A stretch of 64,000 nucleotides of DNA. Origin: Rudaea cellulosilytica DSM 22992 (GTDB lineage: Bacteria; Pseudomonadota; Gammaproteobacteria; Xanthomonadales; Rhodanobacteraceae). Below, one piece after another: positions 9,862 through 19,295 of this stretch. The stretch lies in contig NZ_KB899241.1 in NCBI RefSeq assembly GCF_000378125.1, forward strand, positions 1,463,652 through 1,527,651, in the 5' to 3' direction. Made by a program: the position numbers and the translations under genes. The notes beneath the pieces were generated by a model. That model searched no databases. It was not told the DNA's origin and saw only the letters and a program-made list of their open reading frames with translations. Position 1 is the stretch's first letter. The number at the start of each line of letters is the position of its first letter.

Positions 9862-11777
9862 TCGTCGGCACTGCGGGCCATATCGACCACGGCAAGACTA
9901 CGCTGGTGCGTGCGTTGACCGGCGTCGATACCGATCGCTTGAAAGAGGAGAAAGCGCGAGGCATTTCGATCGAGCTTGGCTATGCCTACGTGCCGGTCGA
10001 AGGTGCGGCGGGCGAGGGCGACGACATGCTCGGCTTCGTCGACGTACCGGGCCACGAGCGCTTCGTGCATACGATGGTTGCCGGCGCCGGCGGCATCGAT
10101 TTCGTCCTGCTCGTCGTCGCCGCAGACGATGGCGTGATGCCGCAGACGCGCGAACACGTGGCGATCCTCGATTTGCTCGGCGTTACCAGCGGCGTCGTGG
10201 CGCTGAGCAAGATCGATCGCGTTGGGCGGACACGCGTGCGCGAGGTCGAGGCACAGGTCGCCGCTCTGCTCGCATCGACCGGCTTGCGCGGCGCGCCGAT
10301 ATTCGCGCTCAACGCCAGCGCGCCTGGCGATGCCGGCGTCGCCGCACTGGGCGCGCATCTGCATGCCGTCGCGGCAGACGCCGCACGGCGCAGCGAGGAA
10401 GGATTGTTCCGCCTCGCCATCGATCGCGTATTCACGCTCGCCGGCCATGGCACCGTCGTCACCGGTACCGTGCATGCGGGCCGCGTGCAGGTCGGCGATA
10501 CGTTGACCGTGATGCCCACGGATATCGCGGCGCGTGTGCGCGGAATCCACGCGCAGAACCGCACAAGTACGGAAGGGCGCGCCGGCCAGCGTTGCGCAAT
10601 CAATCTCGCCGGCATCGACAAGTCCGACATCGCGCGTGGCGATTGGCTGGCCGATGCGCGTGCATTCGAGCCGACGACGCATATCGATGTGCGCATGCGC
10701 CTGCTGGCGGGCTCTACGGCGTTGCGCAATGGCGCGCCGGTGCACGTCCATCTGGGTACCGCGCATCGTGTCGCCCGCGTGGTCCTGCTCGGTGGCGAGT
10801 GGGCGACGACGGCTGAGTCGGCGCATGCGCAACTGGTCTTCAATGTGCCGGTCTGCGCGACCCCGGGCGATCAGCTGATCCTGCGCGACGCACAGGCCGC
10901 GCACACGCTCGGCGGCGGCGTTGTGCTCGACCCCAACGCGCCCGAACGCAGGCGACGCAGTCCGAAGCGACTCGCCTGGTTGACCGCGATCGAGCACATG
11001 CTTGCTGGCGAAGGGGTGACGCCGCTGCTGGCCGAGGCCACTTACGGTATCGCGCCGACCGAGTTGGTGCGCCTGTGCGGACGTGCGCAGGAGCAAATTG
11101 TACTGCCGCATTCGGCAACACGGATCGAGACCGCGCATGGCGCGCACATTTTTCTCGCCGCGCATTGGCAGGTGCTACGCGCGCGTGCGCTGGCCGCACT
11201 GCAAACCATCCATGCGGAACAGCCCGACGAACCCGGTATCGCCGCGTGGCGCTGGCGTCGTCACGTTGCGCCGACGCTGGATGAGGCGGTTTGGCATGCG
11301 CTGATCGATGCGCTCGTCGCCGAACGCGCCGTGGCGCGCAGCGGGCCGTGGTTGCATCTGCCGCAGCATCGCGCCGAAATCAGCGATGCCGAAACGCGGC
11401 TGCTGCAACGACTCAAGCCGCTGATCGTTGCCGGTCGCTTCGATCCGCCGTGGGTGCGCGATCTTGCGGGCACGCTCGGTGCCGACGAGGAAGCGGTGCG
11501 CAAGACATTGCGCAAGGCCGCCGCGCGCGGCGACGTGTATCAGGTCGTGCGCGACCTGTTTTATGCCAACGAGTGCGTGGCCGAGCTTGCGGCGATTCTG
11601 CGCGAGCTTGCGCAGCGCGACGGCAAGGTCGAGGCGGCGCAGTATCGCGATGCAGTCGGCCTCGGCCGCAAGCGCACGGTGCAGCTCTTGGAGTTCTTCG
11701 ACCGCATTGGCTACACTGGCCGCGTGCGCGATGCGCATGTCTTGCGCGGCGATGGCGTTTGGCGCATCGACGGTTGA
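9858..11777 (+). CDS. selB: Selenocysteine-specific elongation factor SelB
   Basis: A GTPase that carries Sec-tRNA to the ribosome and binds the SECIS hairpin through its C-terminal winged-helix domains. It is 639 aa against 614 in E. coli. The N-terminal EF-Tu-like part shows [10 protein letters not shown] (P-loop), [12 protein letters not shown] (G3) and SKID (G4), followed by the beta-barrel domains. The C-terminal roughly 270 residues are winged-helix-like, ending in [19 protein letters not shown] and a basic segment. The start overlaps the selA stop. Its gene for tRNA-Sec follows 20 bases downstream and its target fdoG lies 7 kb upstream. Confidence 0.98.
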   Translation: MIVGTAGHIDHGKTTLVRALTGVDTDRLKEEKARGISIELGYAYVPVEGAAGEGDDMLGFVDVPGHERFVHTMVAGAGGIDFVLLVVAADDGVMPQTREHVAILDLLGVTSGVVALSKIDRVGRTRVREVEAQVAALLASTGLRGAPIFALNASAPGDAGVAALGAHLHAVAADAARRSEEGLFRLAIDRVFTLAGHGTVVTGTVHAGRVQVGDTLTVMPTDIAARVRGIHAQNRTSTEGRAGQRCAINLAGIDKSDIARGDWLADARAFEPTTHIDVRMRLLAGSTALRNGAPVHVHLGTAHRVARVVLLGGEWATTAESAHAQLVFNVPVCATPGDQLILRDAQAAHTLGGGVVLDPNAPERRRRSPKRLAWLTAIEHMLAGEGVTPLLAEATYGIAPTELVRLCGRAQEQIVLPHSATRIETAHGAHIFLAAHWQVLRARALAALQTIHAEQPDEPGIAAWRWRRHVAPTLDEAVWHALIDALVAERAVARSGPWLHLPQHRAEISDAETRLLQRLKPLIVAGRFDPPWVRDLAGTLGADEEAVRKTLRKAAARGDVYQVVRDLFYANECVAELAAILRELAQRDGKVEAAQYRDAVGLGRKRTVQLLEFFDRIGYTGRVRDAHVLRGDGVWRIDG

Positions 11778-11797
11778 AAGAGTTTGCGGAACGGCGT

Positions 11798-11893
11798 GGA
11801 AGGCATTCGCATCCGGGGATGCGGCCGGGCTTCAAACCCGGTAGGGGGCGTCGATCGCTCCTTGGTAGGTTCGACTCCTGCTACCTTCCGCCA
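11798..11893 (+). tRNA. selC: tRNA-Sec (anticodon TCA)
   Basis: A 96-nt selenocysteine tRNA with encoded GCCA end. It has an 8-bp acceptor (GGAAGGCA / TACCTTCC) with a C-A mismatch at the seventh pair, and a 6-bp D stem (CGCATC, loop CGGG, GATGCG). The anticodon stem is CCGGG/CCCGG with TCA at 11832-11834. The variable arm is a long 8-bp stem at about 11842-11862, and the T arm is GTAGG TTCGACT CCTGC. The long acceptor, the 6-bp D stem with small loop and the large variable arm separate it from tRNA-Ser and identify selC. It lies between selB and selD and is probably co-transcribed. Confidence 0.95.
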
Positions 11894-12013
11894 CTTTCTT
11901 TGTCCGCTCATCGATGATCGCGAAAATCAAGAAGCAGCCGTCAATAGCCGCACTTCTCAATCAAAATTCAGCTTTATTGCAGTTCCTTTTCCCATCGTGA
12001 GAGCGGTTGCAGC

Positions 12014-13066
12014 ATGAGCACGATCGACGCCTCCGTTCCGCGTCTCACGTCGCTCTCCCACGGCGGCGGCTGCGGCTGCAAGATCGCGCCCGGAGTGCTC
12101 TCCGAGCTGCTGCATGACATGCCCGCCGCGGGACCCTTCGCCGATCTTCTCGTCGGTCGCGACACCTCCGACGATGCCGCGGTGTATCGCATCAACGACG
12201 CACAGGCGATCGTCGCCACCACCGATTTCTTCATGCCGATCGTCGATGATCCGTTCGACTTCGGCCGCATCGCCGCGACCAACGCGCTGTCGGACATCTA
12301 CGCAATGGGCGCACGCCCGCTGTTCGCGCTCGCCATCGTCGGCATGCCGATCAACGTGCTGCCGCGCGCAGTGATCCGCGAGATCCTGCGCGGCGGCGAG
12401 GCGATCTGCGCCGAAGCCGGGATCCCGATTGCCGGTGGCCACAGCATCGATTCGGTCGAGCCGATCTACGGCCTCGCCGCGACCGGCATCGTCGATCCGC
12501 GCGAGGTCAAACGCAACGGCGGCGCGCGCGACGGCGATGTGCTCGTGCTCGGCAAGCCGCTTGGCGTCGGCATCTACTCCGCGGCATTCAAGAAGGGCTT
12601 GCTCGACGCGGCCGGCTATCGCGAGCTGATCGCGACGACGACGCAGCTCAACCGGCCCGGCAGCGAACTCGCGCGGCTCGACGGCGTGCACGCGCTGACC
12701 GACGTGACCGGGTTCGGCCTGCTCGGCCACCTGCTCGAAATCTGCCGCGCCAGCGGTTTGCGCGCGCGCGTGGACGCGGCGAAAATTCCGCGCCTCGCGC
12801 AAGCTGCGAAGTTTGCCGAAGCCGGAATCGTCACCGGCGCGTCGGCGCGCAATTGGCAATCGTATGCGGGTGAGGTCGAGCTGTCGCCGGCTGCCGCGCC
12901 TTGCCAATCACTGCTGAGCGACCCGCAGACCAGCGGCGGCCTGTTGGTCGCCTGCTCTGCCGACATTGCCGCCCGGGTCGTCGAGCTGTTTGTCTCGGCG
13001 GGTTTTGTCGGCGCCACGATCATCGGCACGATGACATCGGGCAATCCCCGCATCGAGGTCAGCTAG
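12014..13066 (+). CDS. selD: Selenophosphate synthetase
   Basis: Makes selenophosphate from selenide and ATP, the selenium donor for SelA. It is 350 aa. The catalytic N-terminal motif reads SHGGGCGCK, so this is a cysteine form rather than a selenocysteine form. Other family blocks are VGRDTSDDAAVY, TTDFFMPIVDDPFDFGRIAA, AGGHSIDS, TDVTGFGLLGHL and LLSDPQTSGGLL. It lies 120 bases after tRNA-Sec with no terminator seen between them, and a strong hairpin terminator follows it. It closes the set fdhE-selA-selB-selC-selD. Confidence 0.97.
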   Translation: MSTIDASVPRLTSLSHGGGCGCKIAPGVLSELLHDMPAAGPFADLLVGRDTSDDAAVYRINDAQAIVATTDFFMPIVDDPFDFGRIAATNALSDIYAMGARPLFALAIVGMPINVLPRAVIREILRGGEAICAEAGIPIAGGHSIDSVEPIYGLAATGIVDPREVKRNGGARDGDVLVLGKPLGVGIYSAAFKKGLLDAAGYRELIATTTQLNRPGSELARLDGVHALTDVTGFGLLGHLLEICRASGLRARVDAAKIPRLAQAAKFAEAGIVTGASARNWQSYAGEVELSPAAAPCQSLLSDPQTSGGLLVACSADIAARVVELFVSAGFVGATIIGTMTSGNPRIEVS

Positions 13067-13099
13067 GCGCTTCGCACCGCCGGCTGCGGGCGAAGCTTC

Positions 13100-13121
13100 G
13101 GGCCGGATCCCGGCCCGTTTT
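13100..13121 (+). terminator. Rho-independent terminator after selD
   Basis: A perfect 7-bp GC stem, GGGCCGG / CCGGCCC, with a 3-base loop is followed by GTTTT. It lies 34 bases after the selD stop and probably ends the fdhE-sel transcript. The T-run is short. Confidence 0.65.
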
Positions 13122-13259
13122 GGCGCAGCGCGGGTGGCGAAAACTGCGAACCCCAGGGTCACCGAGATATTGAAGCGAACGGGGCAAGATCTGGTGCCTG
13201 CGAGCGCCCATGCCCGCCCTCGGGCTTCGCGACCATGACTTTTGGTAGTCTTTCGCGAC

Positions 13260-13282
13260 GATTTGATACGATATAACATCTC
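13260..13282. promoter_or_regulatory. Possible Zur-like operator upstream of the RND efflux operon
   Basis: The right half TATAACATCTC matches 10 of 11 positions of a classical Zur half-site (TATAACATTTC), with adenine as centre. The left half GATTTGATACG matches about 6 of 11. It lies 30 bases before the ATG of the outer-membrane factor gene, and TATAAC inside it could also be the -10 element. Zinc regulation is a guess based on this resemblance and the metal-type pump downstream. Confidence 0.3.
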
Positions 13283-13311
13283 GTGTTTATCTCTTCGGCA
13301 ACCACGCTCGC

Positions 13312-14877
13312 ATGAATAGAAAGGGTGCCGATGCACATTCGGAGAGCGGAGGACCCGGAGACGAGCGCGCAGGACAATTTGACCTCGTTGGCGGTTCGTC
13401 GCTATTCCTTGCGCTGCGTGCGGTTCTCGCTTTGGCATGTTTGCTGAGCGCCGGTTGTGCGGTCGGCCCCGACTTCAAGAAGCCCGCTGCGCCGGACGCC
13501 GGCGACTACGCTTCTCATCCGCTCGCCACGACCGTTGCCACCGAGGGCGTTTTCGGCGGTGAAGCGCAGCGCTTCGTCAAAGGCAGCGACATCGCCGGCG
13601 ACTGGTGGACGCTGTTCCATTCCAAGCCGCTCAATGATCTGATCGAGCAATCGCTTGCGAACAACGCCGACCTCAAGGCCGCCCAAGCCGCGTTGTTGGT
13701 GGCGCGGGAAAACGCGTTGGCCGGGCGCGGCGCTTTCTATCCCGCCGTTTCCGCCAGTTTTTCGGCGAGCCGCGAGAAGGATGCCTCGGGGTCGCTCGCA
13801 CCCGTGCCCAGCAACAACGCCTCGCTGTACAACCTGTTCACGCCGCAGCTCAGCATTTCGTACGCGCCCGATCTGTTCGGACTGAATCGGAGGACGCTCG
13901 AGTCGTTGCAGGCGCAGGAGCAAGCCGTGCGCTTTCAGACGATTGCAGCGCAGATCACCCTGAGCACGAATGTGGTCGCCGCCGTCGTCCAGGAGGCGTC
14001 GCTGCAGGCGCAGGTCGACGCCACGCGCGAGCTGATCGGCATCAACACGCACATGGTCGAAATCCTGCGCTACCAGTTGGCCAAGGGTTATGCCGCGCGG
14101 CTCGATCTGGCCGCGCAGGAAGCGCAGCTCGCCCAGGTGCAGGCGTCGCTGCCGCCGCTGCTCAAGCAGTTGATCCAGCAACAACATCTCGTGGCCGTTC
14201 TCGCCGGGCGTTTTCCGAATCAGGCGCCGGCGGAGAAATTCGAGCTCGGGAGTTTGCAACTGCCGCAGGAATTGCCCGTCAGCCTTCCTTCGGAGCTCGT
14301 CGCACAGCGTCCCGACGTGCTCCAGGCCGAGGCCAACATGCACGCCGCGAGCGCGCAGATCGGAGTCGCCACGGCGAACCGATTGCCGAATATCTCCTTG
14401 ACCGCGAATGTTGGCAGCACGGCGCTGGCGATGAGCCAGGTGTTCAAGTCGGGTACCGGGTTCTGGAATCTGGCCACGGCGATAACCGCGCCCGTTTTTC
14501 AAGGCGGAACTCTGCTGCACCAGGAGCGCGCCGCGAAAGCGGCCTATGTCGAAGCGGCCGAACAGTATCGCAGCACGGTGCTGACCGCGTTTCAGAATGT
14601 GGCCGATACCTTGACCGCCCTTGAGCAGGATGCCGAGGGGTTGAAGACCGCGGCCGCTGCCGCAGACGCCGCCAAGGTCACGCTGGATTTGTCCCAGCGG
14701 CAATGGCAGAGCGGCTACGCCGCTTATCTTTCGCTGCTCGGCGCCGAACAGGCGTACCAGCAGGCGCGGATCGGCCTGGTGCAGGCGCAGGCCAATCGCT
14801 ACGCCGATACCGCCGCGCTGTTTCAGGCGCTCGGCGGCGGTTGGTGGAAGCGTGCGGATTTGACCCAGGGCGAATGA
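13312..14877 (+). CDS. RND efflux outer-membrane lipoprotein, NodT/OprM family
   Basis: Outer-membrane channel of a tripartite efflux pump. It is 521 aa with a lipobox (LLSAGC) about 50 residues in, preceded by a hydrophobic run, so the mature protein is a lipoprotein. CAVGPDFKKP is the usual start of the mature NodT-family chain. Two OEP repeats follow, with the characteristic SLPSELVAQRPDVLQAEANM segment and long alanine-rich coiled coils. The annotated start gives a long leader; an internal start nearer the hydrophobic segment is possible. It is first in an operon with the adaptor and the pump. Confidence 0.9.
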   Translation: MNRKGADAHSESGGPGDERAGQFDLVGGSSLFLALRAVLALACLLSAGCAVGPDFKKPAAPDAGDYASHPLATTVATEGVFGGEAQRFVKGSDIAGDWWTLFHSKPLNDLIEQSLANNADLKAAQAALLVARENALAGRGAFYPAVSASFSASREKDASGSLAPVPSNNASLYNLFTPQLSISYAPDLFGLNRRTLESLQAQEQAVRFQTIAAQITLSTNVVAAVVQEASLQAQVDATRELIGINTHMVEILRYQLAKGYAARLDLAAQEAQLAQVQASLPPLLKQLIQQQHLVAVLAGRFPNQAPAEKFELGSLQLPQELPVSLPSELVAQRPDVLQAEANMHAASAQIGVATANRLPNISLTANVGSTALAMSQVFKSGTGFWNLATAITAPVFQGGTLLHQERAAKAAYVEAAEQYRSTVLTAFQNVADTLTALEQDAEGLKTAAAAADAAKVTLDLSQRQWQSGYAAYLSLLGAEQAYQQARIGLVQAQANRYADTAALFQALGGGWWKRADLTQGE

Positions 14878-14916
14878 GCCAGAGCGAATAACCAGAGCGA
14901 ACAAGCCAGGACAAAG

Positions 14917-16107
14917 ATGAGAAACAGCGTGCTCTGCATGACTCTCCCCTCGGGATTTCGGATCGCGTTTCCACGCGAGCTCGCAATTGCCGCGTTGGCG
15001 ATGGCGATGGTGCTTGTCGCGAGCTGCTCGCCGACGGCTAACCAAACTGCCGCGGCGCCGGCCGCTGCCGCGCGCAACGCGACGCTGACGCCGGCGCAGC
15101 TGAAAAACATCCGGCTTTACACGGTCGAGACATCCAAATACCACAAGATGACCGAAGCGACCGGTGCGGTCGACTTCGACAACGACCAGGCCACGAGCGT
15201 ACTGGCGCCGTTCTCGGGCCCGGTATCGCGACTCGTCGTTTCCCTCGGCGATCACGTCAAGAAAGGCGACGCCTTGGGTATCGTCGATTCGCCCGACTTC
15301 GCCACGGCCATCAGTACGTACAGCAAGGCGCTCGCCACGGCGGCAACCAATCGCAAGCTCGCGGATATCGACAAGGATCTGCTCCAGCACAACGGCATTT
15401 CGCAGCGCGAAGAGGCGCAGGCGCAAACCGACGCGGTCAGCGCCGAGGCGGACCGTGACGCCGCGCTCAAGGCGCTGGTCTCGCTCAACGTTGATCCGCG
15501 CGTCATCAGGGATGTTCAACAAGGCAAATCGACCTCGCGCATCGAAAGCGTGATTCGATCGCCGATCAACGGCACAGTAGTGGAAAAGCTGATCACTCCC
15601 GGCCAACTTCTGCAGGCGGGCACGACGCCTTGTTTTACCGTGGCCGACCTTTCGCGCGTCTGGGTCACGGCGCAAATTTTCGGCGCAGGCCTCGCCTCGG
15701 TCAGCCTAGGCGACACCGCCGAAGTGATCACCGGCACCGACGACAAGAATCTTTCCGGGACTGTGGACAACATCGCCGCCCTGGTCGACCCGACGACCCG
15801 CGCGGTCGGCGTGCGCGTGGTCGTCGACAATCCGGGCGGCGTTCTGAAAAAGCAGATGTACGTGCGCGTGCGCATCCGCGCGCATGAAGAAAGCAGCGGA
15901 ACGCTCGTGCCGGTCTCGGCCATCCTGCGTGACGACGAAAATCTGCCGTTCGTGTACCTCGCCCAGGCCGACGGCAGCTTCGCGCGACAACACGTGACGC
16001 TGGGTTACCGTTCGCAGGACCAGTACGACATCGCCGAAGGCCTCAAAGTCGGTGACAGGATCGTGGTCGACGGTGGCGTCTTCGTTCAGTTCATGCAAGA
16101 CCAATGA
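14917..16107 (+). CDS. RND efflux periplasmic adaptor (CusB/CzcB-like lipoprotein)
   Basis: Membrane-fusion protein that bridges the inner-membrane pump and the outer-membrane channel. It is 396 aa with a signal helix about residues 20-38 ending in a lipobox-like VASC. It has a lipoyl/barrel-sandwich part (VLAPFSGPVSRLVVSLGDHV), a short helical hairpin around residues 125-190, then the second lipoyl half (IRSPINGTVVEKLITPGQLL) and beta-barrel domain. No His-rich or Met-rich N-terminal extension is visible, so the metal cannot be named. It is separated from the outer-membrane gene by short GAGCGAA repeats and overlaps the pump gene by four bases. Confidence 0.9.
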   Translation: MRNSVLCMTLPSGFRIAFPRELAIAALAMAMVLVASCSPTANQTAAAPAAAARNATLTPAQLKNIRLYTVETSKYHKMTEATGAVDFDNDQATSVLAPFSGPVSRLVVSLGDHVKKGDALGIVDSPDFATAISTYSKALATAATNRKLADIDKDLLQHNGISQREEAQAQTDAVSAEADRDAALKALVSLNVDPRVIRDVQQGKSTSRIESVIRSPINGTVVEKLITPGQLLQAGTTPCFTVADLSRVWVTAQIFGAGLASVSLGDTAEVITGTDDKNLSGTVDNIAALVDPTTRAVGVRVVVDNPGGVLKKQMYVRVRIRAHEESSGTLVPVSAILRDDENLPFVYLAQADGSFARQHVTLGYRSQDQYDIAEGLKVGDRIVVDGGVFVQFMQDQ

Positions 16108-19100
16108 GCGAACCCGTGCCGTCGAGCCCGCCTCCGTCGCAGTCGCGAACGGTTTCGATCATGAACAAGATCGTCACCGCCTCGCTGGGGCAGCCGCTGC
16201 TCGTCATTCTGATCACGCTGTTGTTCGTCGGCGCCGGCGTGCGCTCGCTCAGCCGCCTGCCGGTGGATGCCTATCCCGATCTTTCGCCGCCCAATGTCGA
16301 GATCATCACTCAGTGGCCTGGCCACGCCGCCGAGGAGGTGGAACGGCTGATCACGATACCGGTCGAGCTCGGCATGAACGGCACGCCGCAAACCGTCAAC
16401 GTCCGCTCGATCTCGCTGTACGGTTTGTCCGACGTCATCCTCACGTTTCGCGACGGCACGGACAACGATTACGCCCGCCAACAGGTGTTCAATCGTCTGC
16501 CGAACGTCAGTCTGCCGGACGGAGTGACTGCTACGCTGTCCCCGCAGTCTGCGCCGTCGGGATTGATCTATCGCTACGTCCTGCAAAGCTCCGACCGCCC
16601 GCCGATGGAGCTCAAGACGCTCGAAGCGTGGACGGTCGAGCCGCAATACCGATCCGTCCCCGGCGTAGCCGACGATTCCGGATTCGGCGGCGGCACGATG
16701 CAATACCAGGTGCTGCTCGATCCGGCCAAGATCGCCGGCGTAGGCTTGTCGGCGGTACAGGTGGAGGCAGCGCTGACCGCCAACAACGGCAACGCCGGCG
16801 GCGGATTTTATTCGCAGGGCGGCCAGTTCTACTACGTGCGCGGCATGGGCCGCATGGTCACGCCGGAGGACATCGGCAACGTCGTGCTGGCGGTGAACAA
16901 CGGCACGCCGGTTCTGGTCAAGGATGTCGGTCGCGTGGTCATCGATATCGCTCCGCGCCTGGGCGAGTTCGGCTACGAAAAGCAGGATGACGCGGTCGAG
17001 GGCGTGGTCCTGTTGCGCACGGGCGAAAAGACCCAGGACGTGCTCAAGCGCGTGCAGGCCAAGACCAAGGAACTCAACGAGGAAATCCTGCCCAAGGACG
17101 TGAAGGTCGTGCCGTTCTACGACCGCACCGATCTGATCGAACTGACGACCAGCGTCGTCGAAGACAATCTGCTGCGCGGCATGCTGCTCGTCGTCGTGGT
17201 CCTGATCTTTTTCCTCTACGATTTTCGTGCGGGACTGATCGTCGCCATCACCATACCGCTGGCGTTGTTGTTCGCATTCATCTGCCTTGACGCGCAGCAC
17301 GCCTCGGCCAACCTGCTATCGATCGGTGCGGTCGATTTCGGCATCCTCGTGGATGGCGCCGTGGTCATGGTGGAAAACATCTTCCGCCAGATCGCGGAAC
17401 GAAAAGGAACCGAGTTCAATATCAAGGAAATCATTCGCGACGCGGCGGCCGAGGTGGACCGCCCGCTGTTCTATTCCGTCGCGGTGATCGTGGTCAGCTT
17501 CCTGCCGATCTACGTGCTGTCGGGGCCGTCGGGCACACTGTTCAGGCCGATGGCCGATACCATGGTTTTCGCCCTGGTCGGCTCGCTGATCATTACCCTC
17601 GCGTTGCTGCCGGTGCTATGCGCCTGGTTCATGCGCAAAGGCGTGCGCGAGCGCCGCAACGCCGCATTCGAAGCGGTCAAATCCGTGTACGTGAAAGGTC
17701 TCGACTTTTGTCTCGCGCGGCCGTGGGCGACGACGTTCGCTTCGGCCCTCGTGCTCGCCGCTTCGCTGCTGCTCGTGCCGCATATCGGTGCGGAGTTCAT
17801 GCCGCAGCTCGACGAAGGCGCATTGTGGGTCCGCGCGACGATGCCCTACACGATATCGTTCGACGAGTCGGCGAAGGTGACGCCGAAAATTCGCGAGATC
17901 TTGCGCAGCTTTCCCGAAGTCACCACGGTGGCCTCCGAACTGGGCCGCCCCGACGACGGCACCGACGCGACCGGATTCTTCAACGTCGAATTTTTCGTCG
18001 CGCTCAAACCGTATTCGCAATGGACCGGCGCCTATCGCACCAAGGCCAAGCTGATCGAAGCGATCAATGAAAAGCTGCAGGCCTTTCCGGGCATCATTTT
18101 CAATTTCACTCAGCCTGCCGAAGACGCGGTGGACGAAGCGGAAACGGGTTTGAAGAGCGCGCTGGCCGTGAAGGTTTTCGGCGCGAACCTCGATGTGCTC
18201 GAACAGAAGGGCAAGGCGATCAAGAAGGTGCTGGAGAACGTGCGCGGAATCACGCACGTGACCCTGGTCCGCGAACTCGGCCAGCCGAGCCTGACCATCA
18301 ACATCGATCGCGCCAAGATTGCCCGCTACGGTTTGAACGTCGCCGACATCAACGGCCTGATCCAGACCGCGATCGGCGGCGACGTGGCCACGCAAGTCGT
18401 GCAAGGTGAAAAACAGTTCGACCTCGTCGTGCGCCTCGAGCACGATTACCGCGACAACCCGGACGAAATCGGCAACATCCTCGTGGCGACGCCCGGAGGA
18501 CAACAAATCCCGCTCAAGGAGTTTGCCGACATCAAGGTCGTGTCGGGTGCCTCGTTCATTTATCGCCAGAACAATTCACGCTACATCGGCGTGCAATTCT
18601 CGGTGGAAGGACGCGACCTGGCCGGTGCGGTCGAAGATGCGATCGAGCAAGTCAACAAGAAGGTGCCTCTGCCGCGCAGCTACCGTTTGGACTGGGGTGG
18701 CGAATACACGGAATACACTGCCTCGCGCGCGCAGCTCAGCGTCATTCTGCCGCTCACGGTATTCCTGATCTTCTTCCTGCTGTTCACCCTCTACGGCAAC
18801 TTCAAATTCCCGTTCATCACGGTGCTCGGCGTGCTGCTGTCGGCGCCGGTCGGCGGCCTCGTCGCGCTGTGGATCACCGGCACGCCGTTCTCGGTATCCT
18901 CCGGCGTCGGTTTCCTCGCGCTATTCGGCGTCTCGGTGCAGACGGCGGTCGTCTACATCTCGTACGTCAACGAACTACGCGGCAACGGCGTCTCGCTCGC
19001 CGAGGCGATTCGCGAAGGCGCGATCCTGCGTCTGCGTCCGATCATGATGACGGCACTGGTGGCGGCGCTCGGGCTATTGCCGGCGGCGCTCGCCACCGGC

Positions 19101-19235
19101 GTCGGCACGGACACGCAGATGCCGTTTGCCCTGGTCATCGTCAGCGGCCTCTTCACCCGACTCCTGATTAGTATCTATCTGATGCCGGTGCTGTACGCGC
19201 TGGTGGCGCGCAAGGATGATCGACTGGAGGTGTGA
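16104..19235 (+). CDS. HME-RND efflux pump (CzcA/CusA-like)
   Basis: Proton-driven inner-membrane pump of 1043 aa, full length for the family, with twelve expected helices and two large periplasmic loops. The N-terminal half carries the CzcA-type signature VDFGILVDGAVVMVEN in TM4, whose Asp/Asp/Glu residues define heavy-metal-efflux RND proteins. It also has VDAYPDLSPPNVEIITQWPG and a PxQSAPSGL-type segment. The C-terminal half shows LFGVSVQTAVVYISYVNELR, less like CzcA than the N half. It shares an ATGA overlap with the adaptor. The substrate is probably a divalent or monovalent metal ion, but the sequence does not say which. Confidence 0.88.
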   Translation: MSEPVPSSPPPSQSRTVSIMNKIVTASLGQPLLVILITLLFVGAGVRSLSRLPVDAYPDLSPPNVEIITQWPGHAAEEVERLITIPVELGMNGTPQTVNVRSISLYGLSDVILTFRDGTDNDYARQQVFNRLPNVSLPDGVTATLSPQSAPSGLIYRYVLQSSDRPPMELKTLEAWTVEPQYRSVPGVADDSGFGGGTMQYQVLLDPAKIAGVGLSAVQVEAALTANNGNAGGGFYSQGGQFYYVRGMGRMVTPEDIGNVVLAVNNGTPVLVKDVGRVVIDIAPRLGEFGYEKQDDAVEGVVLLRTGEKTQDVLKRVQAKTKELNEEILPKDVKVVPFYDRTDLIELTTSVVEDNLLRGMLLVVVVLIFFLYDFRAGLIVAITIPLALLFAFICLDAQHASANLLSIGAVDFGILVDGAVVMVENIFRQIAERKGTEFNIKEIIRDAAAEVDRPLFYSVAVIVVSFLPIYVLSGPSGTLFRPMADTMVFALVGSLIITLALLPVLCAWFMRKGVRERRNAAFEAVKSVYVKGLDFCLARPWATTFASALVLAASLLLVPHIGAEFMPQLDEGALWVRATMPYTISFDESAKVTPKIREILRSFPEVTTVASELGRPDDGTDATGFFNVEFFVALKPYSQWTGAYRTKAKLIEAINEKLQAFPGIIFNFTQPAEDAVDEAETGLKSALAVKVFGANLDVLEQKGKAIKKVLENVRGITHVTLVRELGQPSLTINIDRAKIARYGLNVADINGLIQTAIGGDVATQVVQGEKQFDLVVRLEHDYRDNPDEIGNILVATPGGQQIPLKEFADIKVVSGASFIYRQNNSRYIGVQFSVEGRDLAGAVEDAIEQVNKKVPLPRSYRLDWGGEYTEYTASRAQLSVILPLTVFLIFFLLFTLYGNFKFPFITVLGVLLSAPVGGLVALWITGTPFSVSSGVGFLALFGVSVQTAVVYISYVNELRGNGVSLAEAIREGAILRLRPIMMTALVAALGLLPAALATGVGTDTQMPFALVIVSGLFTRLLISIYLMPVLYALVARKDDRLEV

Positions 19236-19295
19236 GTCTTGCGCGAGAACATCCGCTTGTTTTTCAGTATCGATATCTTCGCCCGCGGGTCGGCC

